26,371 bases of DNA from Polyrhizophydium stewartii. Taxonomy: Eukaryota; Chytridiomycota; Chytridiomycetes; Rhizophydiales. Shown piece by piece: positions 21,381-26,371 of this stretch (within the stretch, counting starts at the first letter, position 1; every line of letters starts with the position of its first letter). A program made the position numbers and the translations under genes. The notes beneath the pieces were generated by a model. The model was not told the origin of the DNA and did not search any database. It saw only the letters and a program-made list of their open reading frames with translations. The stretch covers positions 1 to 26,371 of the forward strand of contig JADGIZ010000104.1 of the NCBI GenBank assembly GCA_027604665.1, written 5' to 3'.

Positions 21381-23525
21381 TCCGAGAGCGTTTGCGCTCC
21401 GAATATCCCCTGCTGCCGTCGCGTCCTGTTTTGACGTTGGGTCCCGAGGATCTGCTCAATCCGCTCGGGCCGCCACCAGACTTTGCAGCTGCCCTGTTGG
21501 CGTGCTCAGCGTCAGCCGTCAGGCAGCTCGTCGGAGCAGCACACTCCAATGCCACCCAGCCCACCTGGGATCCAGTACGGTGTAGTCCTCGACGCGCGGC
21601 TCATAAACGTTGGCGCCGACTGGCTTTTGGAACTTGAGGGTCGCGGTCATCCATCCCGCATCGTCGCCGTCGTCGTCGTCCTTGCCAAACGAGTCGCGGC
21701 AGCTCTCACAGCCCTTGATGAAGTGCAGATCGCACTCCCACTCTTCGTTGTCGGGCGTGATCTCGGACGCCTGCTTGGCGCCCCCGACGCCAGTATCGTG
21801 CGATGATGGCGTCGCCGCGCTTCGCAGCTGGCTTTGAAACGATTGGAGCATGTCCAGAGCCTTTTCTTGCTTCCTGCCCTTGGCGGCCTTGCTCTGCTTG
21901 ATCGTCGTGGCCTTTCCCGAGGACAGATACGCTTTGCGCAGGTCCGCGACCGACAGGACACCGGGCATGGCTTTTGTCGCGCCTTGCTTTTCCGAATTGG
22001 TGCGCTGACTGATCTTTTCTGGCTGCTTGCCAATGGACCGGATCTCGCTTGTCAGCTTGCGGATCTGCTCCTGCGTGGCCGACGGCTTGTCGCGACGCAT
22101 CCCATTGTCCGAATCGTCCGAATCGGACATGTCGTCGTCCGAATCCGACTCGGGCTGCGCGGGCCGCTTGGCCGGTGGTGCCTTTTGAGTCGCCGGTTTG
22201 GTGTCTTGCTGCAACGGTGCACGAACCGATGCTGGTGCGCGTGCCGATGCATCCTGCGATCGCGGCGGCAGCTCGACTGCGACCTGCTTGCTGAGTCGGG
22301 GGCCGCTATCAATCGCATCGTGCAGGCTCTTGATCTTTTGCCGCCCACTCGGTGCAGCATCTTCTTCATGCTCTGCGTCTTCGGCAAATGAAAGCAGCTT
22401 GAGATTCCTGCGTTGCACAAATCAGCGTGTCAGCGAAGTCAGGCAGACGGGACGCTTGGCTTGGCGAGCACCCGCACTTTTTTGGTTTGGGCTTGCGCGC
22501 CTCCTCTTCGGCGGCAGCGCGCGCGCGTTCGCGCTCGGCAAGCATGGCGCGCTCCTCGGCCGTTGTGCGCGGAATGATATCGTCGAACGGGTTGTTGAGG
22601 ATACTGGCGCCGAGGATCTTTGGAGGGTAGAGCGGCCGCTCGTTCTCGCCGACGTCCATCTCGCCGATCTTGAGCAGGTTATAGATGGTGTCTCCAACAA
22701 TCTACCCCAAATAAAGACGCATGTGAGCCACAAGATCCGCATCACACGCTGCATCCAAACGGCGCTTGAGTGCACCTTGCCGAAAATGGTGTTCTGGCGG
22801 TTGAGCTCCTCGGTCTTTCCGAGAGTGAAGAAGAACTGGCTGGTATTGGTGTTTGGGCCTGTATTGGCCTACATAATGCGTTAGTAGCGCTGCTGCTCGG
22901 TGCAGGCAACCTTGGCGCAGGCAGGCTTAGCAGCGCACCATGGCGAGCAGGCCTCGGTGTGTGAACCGCAGGCGGGAGTGGAACTCGTCGGCGAACTGCG
23001 TCGGACGGGAGCAGTGAGCGGTGGACGGATCGCGGTGCGGGCGACGCGAGTACACGCAACGCACCGGCTCGCCATAGATGGACTCGCCGCCGGACCCGGT
23101 TCCAGTGGGATCACCGCCTTGCACGATGAAGTCCTTGACGACTCGGTGGAAGATGGTGTTGTCGTAGAAACCCTCGAGGCTGCGCTTGGCGGGCATGCGG
23201 CGTCAGCATGGGCAGCAGCACCGCAGAAAGGCTGGCCGCGGCACACACCACAGCTGTACAAAGTTTCTGCACGCCTTGGGGGCCTCCTTGGGCCACAGCT
23301 GCGGGAGACGTCAGCGCCAGAGTCGCTGCCGTCAACGCCGTTGCGGCGGTCACCTCGATTTCGAGCTCGCCTGCCGTCGTGCGCATGACCACCTGGATGC
23401 GCGGCGTGGGCGTGAGCGGCGGCAAGGCGACAAGGCGGTGCCAGCGCCGCGTGCGTCGGCGGGCGGGCGTCCCGGCGTCGCACCTTTCCCCGCGTGGGCG
23501 GCTCAGTGACGTAGGCGTATGACAT
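21376..23525 (-). CDS. CWC27: Spliceosomal cyclophilin-type protein CWC27
   Basis: Component of activated spliceosomes. Nine exons: 23525-23484, 23392-23354, 23298-23249, 23179-23065, 22995-22939, 22868-22776, 22701-22478, 22407-21565, 21493-21376; 526 aa. The cyclophilin domain (about 1-175) begins [20 protein letters not shown] and has [35 protein letters not shown] and NTIFGKV, ending with NPFDDIIPR, a CWC27 hallmark. At the catalytic site Glu122 (KTEELN) replaces the Trp of cyclophilin A and Asn127 replaces its His. Human CWC27 also has Glu here and is regarded as an inactive isomerase. The rest is acidic, Ser/Asp-rich ([15 protein letters not shown]) with a conserved C-terminal GWMTATLKF block and an Arg/Ser/Gly-rich end. 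Intron 5 has a yeast-like TACTAAC branch. Confidence 0.95.
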
Positions 23526-23558
23526 GTCCTGGCGTGGGGGAAACCGCCTTTCCTCCAG
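23526..23558. promoter_or_regulatory. 33-bp head-to-head gap CWC27 / ETFRF1
   Basis: Divergent start codons are 33 bp apart. The sequence is GC-rich with GGCGTGGGGG and a pyrimidine tract CCTTTCCTCCAG just before the ETFRF1 ATG. That tract looks like a splice acceptor, so ETFRF1 could have an unseen upstream 5' exon inside the CWC27 region. Confidence 0.5.
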
Positions 23559-24304
23559 ATGTCGCCGCTTCGCCCGAGGGTCGTGGCCCTGTACAAGCAG
23601 GTGGGATGCGACCGCGGCCGGCGCGGCGCACGACGTGTGCTGACGGGATCGGGCGTGGGCGGCGCTGCAGCTCCTGTACATTGGCCGCGAGTACCCGCTC
23701 GGGTGAGCGGCCTCGGGGGGTGCGACCGCTTTGCAAGGCCCACGCTGACGCCTGGTTGTCGGCTTGCGACGGTCGTCGCGGCTGCGGTGCGACGTTCGAT
23801 CGGGACGCCGCCTGCTCACGGGGACACTGCTCGGCCGCGGTGCCGCGGACCCTGCTGCAGCTACGAGTACTTCCGGGACCGCCTCAAGAAAGCCTTCATC
23901 AAGAAGCGGGATCTGACGGATTCGGCCGAGATCGAGAAGGCCATCAAGCATGGTAAGCAAGCACACACGCAGCGACATGTGCCAACTTGTTCGGCATCGT
24001 ACGCCGCTCGGCTTTTTTGGACTGTCTTGTGCTTTTGGGGCATACACATACGTCGATCGCTGACACGGGGGGCGGTGATCTCCAGGCGAGTTTGTGTACA
24101 AGGAGCTCGAAATGCTCTGGTTCCTCCGCAAGTAAGCGCTCGAGTGTCGCGCGGTGTTTATGTGCCACTGCAGCGCATGCTTGCTGATGCCTTGGCGCTG
24201 GTGCTCGCTGGCCGGGCAGGTACCGTGCGATGCGGCGCAACTACGTCGACGAGGAGCAGGACGCCAAGATCCGCGCGCTGCTGCAAGAGTACGAGAAGCT
24301 GTAA
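23559..24304 (+). CDS. ETFRF1: LYR-motif protein ETFRF1 (LYRM5), electron transfer flavoprotein regulator
   Basis: Small mitochondrial LYR-family protein; the animal orthologue binds electron transfer flavoprotein and removes its FAD. Five exons: 23559-23600, 23671-23702, 23861-23952, 24086-24131, 24220-24304; 98 aa, matching the family's roughly 90 aa. Recognisable blocks are VVALYKQLLYIGREYP (LYR-type helix 1), YEYFRDRLKKAF, then GEFVYKELEMLWFLRKYRAM near the C terminus. All of these align with animal LYRM5 without gaps. Four introns take up more than half of the gene. No cleavable presequence is seen, which is usual for LYR proteins. It sits head-to-head with CWC27 and 136 bp upstream of GET3. 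Confidence 0.93.
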
Positions 24305-24440
24305 TGAAGCCTCATAGCATTGCGTACTGTGGAGCTCATGGATCTTGGCCGTGCGTGCGTTCGGTGTATCCGGGCGAGGATGACCCGCCCGAGCTGCCTG
24401 GTCGGGGAACAGGCCGCTCATCGCGCTTTGACCATCAGCC
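24305..24440. promoter_or_regulatory. GET3 upstream spacer
   Basis: 136 bp between the ETFRF1 stop and the GET3 start on the same strand. It must hold the end of the first transcript and the GET3 promoter. No named motif seen. Confidence 0.45.
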
Positions 24441-26016
24441 ATGAGCGACTTTGAGCCGACGCTGCAGAACATCCTCGACCAGCAGAGCCTTCGCTGGATC
24501 TTTGTGGGCGGCAAGGGCGGCGTCGGCAAGACGACGACGAGGTGCGTGGGCGTGCATAGACGGCCGGCCGGGCGACCCGCGGAGCTGGCTTTGGCTGACC
24601 GCCGGCTCTGTCTCTCCTGCGGGCTGCGACGACGACGCAGCTGCTCGCTGGCCACGCAGCTGGCCAAGGTGCGGGAGTCGGTGCTGCTCATCTCGACGGA
24701 CCCGGCGCACAACCTGTCCGGTGCGTCTCTCCCCTCCCCTGTCACCGCGGCCCGCCCAGCAGCCCGCACCCGGCGCACCACAGCCAAGCCGCCGTGGTGG
24801 GGCGACGACGGCGTTCCGGAGCGTTCCTTGGAGGGCGTCGCCCCCGGCTCGGCTGCCGGTGCAGCGCCGCATGCACGGCCTTGGCGGCGGGCTGACGCTC
24901 TCGCTGGCACTGATGCCGCCGCCGCTGCGTGCGCTGTGCTGGTCGCAGACGCCTTTGGCCAGAAGTTCTCCAAGAACCCGGAGCTCGTCAAGGGATACGA
25001 CAACCTGTATGCGATGGTGCGTCGGCGTCGCCTTGGAGTGGGCCTCTGGATGCCTCTTGCGCTGACGGCTGGGGCGGCTGGCAGGAAATCGACCCGACGG
25101 GCAGCATCCAGGAAATGCTGGAGTGTGAGGACGCCGCTGGGCGCCTATCACAAACTGGTGAAGCGGGCTGCTGACGGCGCTGTGCGAGACAGCGCAAGAT
25201 GCCGGTGTGCAGTCGCAGATCCAGGACATTGCCTTTGCGATTCCAGGCGTTGACGAGGCCATGAGCTTCGCCGAGGTCATGAAGTGAGCGCGAGATGCAA
25301 GCGTCTGGCTGCTGCGCATATCGGGAGGGTGCTGACGGCAGGTTACCAGGCTGGTGCAGTCGATGGACTACTCGTGCATCGTGTTCGACACGGCGCCGAC
25401 GGGTCACACGCTGCGCTTCCTGTCGTTCCCGACGGTGCTCGACAAGGCGCTTGGAAAGTTCTCCGAGTTTGGCAGCCGCCTGGGGCCGCTGATGCAGCAG
25501 ATGGGCCCGATGATGGGCATGAGCGGCGAGCAGGACATCTTTGGTCGTCTCGAGAGCATGCGCTCCACGATCCAGGAAGTCAACGCGCAGTTCCAGGACC
25601 CGGTGAGCGTGCGCTTGCTTGGAGGCTCCGGAACGCAGGGAGCGGTGTATACGGGCGAGTCGCTGACGCACGCGGCGCGCGAGCAGGACAAGACGACGTT
25701 TGTCTGCGTCTGCATCTCCGAGTTTCTGTCGCTGTACGAGACGGAGCGCATGGTCCAGGAGCTGACGTCGTACCACATTGACACGCACAACATCGTGGTC
25801 AACCAGCTGCTGCATCCCAAGGCGGGGTCCAACTGCGAGCACTGCCTGGTGCGCGCCAAGATGCAGGCCAAGTACCTGGGCGAGATCGCGGACCTGTACG
25901 AGGACTTCCACGTCGTCAAGATGCCGCTGCTGACCCACGAGATCCGCGGCGTCGACACGATCAAGGCGTTCTCCGAGTACTTTGTGCACCCGTACGTGCC
26001 CGAGGGCACCAAGTGA
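24441..26016 (+). CDS. GET3: ATPase GET3 (ArsA/TRC40), tail-anchored protein insertion
   Basis: Cytosolic homodimeric ATPase that delivers tail-anchored proteins to the endoplasmic reticulum. Seven exons: 24441-24541, 24641-24720, 24949-25016, 25085-25124, 25193-25283, 25350-25602, 25687-26016; 320 aa. The deviant P-loop GKGGVGKT is at residues 24-31. [18 protein letters not shown] (switch I) is rebuilt across intron 2. Then come AMEIDPTGS, the switch II block [16 protein letters not shown], a Met-rich client-binding segment ([13 protein letters not shown]), and [18 protein letters not shown]. The zinc-binding CxxC pair of the dimer interface is Cys261 and Cys264 (NCEHC). The C terminus [15 protein letters not shown] and YVPEGTK is typical. 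Intron 2 is 228 nt, and intron 6 (25603-25686) is an 84-nt stop-free multiple of three. Confidence 0.97.
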
Positions 26017-26154
26017 GCGCTGGAGCGGGGATGCGAGAGCCGCGAATGAAGAGCGTCTCGGCCGGCGGTGCTTGGTCCGGCGGCGCCTCGGCCGGCGGGA
26101 AGCGGCGCGGCTGCCGTTTCGGCACTTGGCCGTAAACCGCCACAGGACATAGAC
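26017..26154. promoter_or_regulatory. Spacer upstream of the right-edge gene
   Basis: 138 bp between the GET3 stop and the next start codon. It holds a repeated GCCGGCGGTGC/GCCGGCGGGAA-like motif and GGCGCCTCGGCCGGCGGGAAGC, but nothing I can name as a promoter element. Confidence 0.4.
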
Positions 26155-26371
26155 ATGCGCGCCGCCGCCACGCTCGCCCTCGTCGCCGCCGCCGCCTCGC
26201 AGGCCGCCGCCCAGGTCGCCATGATCGGCGGCTCGGAACTCGCCAACTGGAACGCCCTCAAGAGTGAGCAGCCGCCGTCCGCATCCCCCGCCCCGCCCGC
26301 AGCGGGTTGGCGGCCGCCGCCCGCCTCGGAGCCCCCGAGCACCCGCGCCGCTGCGGCACACGGTGGTGATG
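26155..26371 (+). CDS. 5' end of a gene for a protein with a signal peptide
   Basis: The ATG at 26155 opens MRAAATLALVAAAASQAAAQVAM, a short basic start with an Ala-rich hydrophobic core and an AAA-Q or AQA-type cleavage site. It is followed by GGSELANWNALK. The first exon probably ends at 26263, where AAG A|GTGAGC matches the donor style used throughout this window; the rest of the window would then be intron. I expect a secreted or lumenal protein. The family is not recognisable from 36 residues, and the gene is cut by the window edge. Confidence 0.6.
   Translation, partial: MRAAATLALVAAAASQAAAQVAMIGGSELANWNALKSEQPPSASPAPPAAGWRPPPASEPPSTRAAAAHGGD

Noticed and set aside
22881..24131. 416-codon minus-strand frame
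   Set aside because: It covers CWC27 exons in the wrong phase and runs antisense to ETFRF1. No recognisable domain.
24988..26361. 457-codon minus-strand frame opposite GET3
   Set aside because: The opposite strand encodes GET3 with every motif intact. This frame is a codon-bias shadow rich in Arg, Leu and His.
1..26371. Mobile elements, CRISPR arrays, tRNA or rRNA genes, biosynthetic cluster
   Set aside because: Both strands are nearly filled by housekeeping genes. I saw no transposase or reverse transcriptase motif, no regularly spaced repeats, no cloverleaf, and no pathway linking the neighbouring genes.

Overview
This window is nuclear DNA from a gene-dense, GC-rich eukaryote. Genes lie on both strands, are split by about 80 mostly short introns (about 45-120 nt), and are separated by very short spacers. 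The intron style is uniform: donors are mostly GTGCG or GTGAG, many introns carry a CTGAC (or CTTAC/CTAAC) branch site, and acceptors are CAG, TAG or AAG. A stand-alone URA3-type OMP decarboxylase and a HIRAN-SNF2-RING RAD5 point to a fungus. A homologue of the ciliary protein LRRC71 implies a flagellated cell. Together these suggest an early-diverging zoosporic fungus such as a chytrid. That is inference, because no rRNA or other phylogenetic marker is present.

Layout, left to right: the 3' end of an unidentified plus-strand gene (2-187); ASF1 histone chaperone (minus, 376-1541); SGF29 SAGA subunit (minus, 1586-2773); URA3 (plus, 3017-3946); PRO3 pyrroline-5-carboxylate reductase (minus, 4110-5058); a 21-exon gene for a membrane-anchored armadillo/tandem-SPRY protein (minus, 5193-10568); LRRC71 homologue (plus, 10598-13362); CUL1/CDC53 cullin (plus, 13442-16727); mitochondrial ribosomal protein uS12m (minus, 16760-17484); RAD5/HLTF (plus, 17508-21347); CWC27 spliceosomal cyclophilin (minus, 21376-23525); ETFRF1/LYRM5 (plus, 23559-24304); GET3 ATPase (plus, 24441-26016); and the first exon of a gene for a secreted or membrane protein (plus, 26155 to the window edge). 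I rebuilt every complete model by joining exons so that reading phase is kept at each junction and known family motifs are restored. No stretch above 300 bp outside introns lacks a gene, and I saw no tRNA, rRNA, CRISPR array or transposon.

Most of these are unrelated housekeeping genes: chromatin (ASF1, SGF29), DNA damage tolerance (RAD5), SCF ubiquitin ligase (CUL1), splicing (CWC27), pyrimidine and proline synthesis (URA3, PRO3), mitochondria (uS12m, ETFRF1), tail-anchored protein insertion (GET3) and flagellum (LRRC71). The strongest higher-order signal is the packing. Three head-to-head pairs have start codons only 23, 29 and 33 bp apart, and two convergent pairs have stop codons 28-32 bp apart. 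Other points of interest are three GC-AG introns in CUL1, an unusual transmembrane-ARM-SPRY-SPRY architecture, and a CWC27 cyclophilin domain that looks catalytically inactive.
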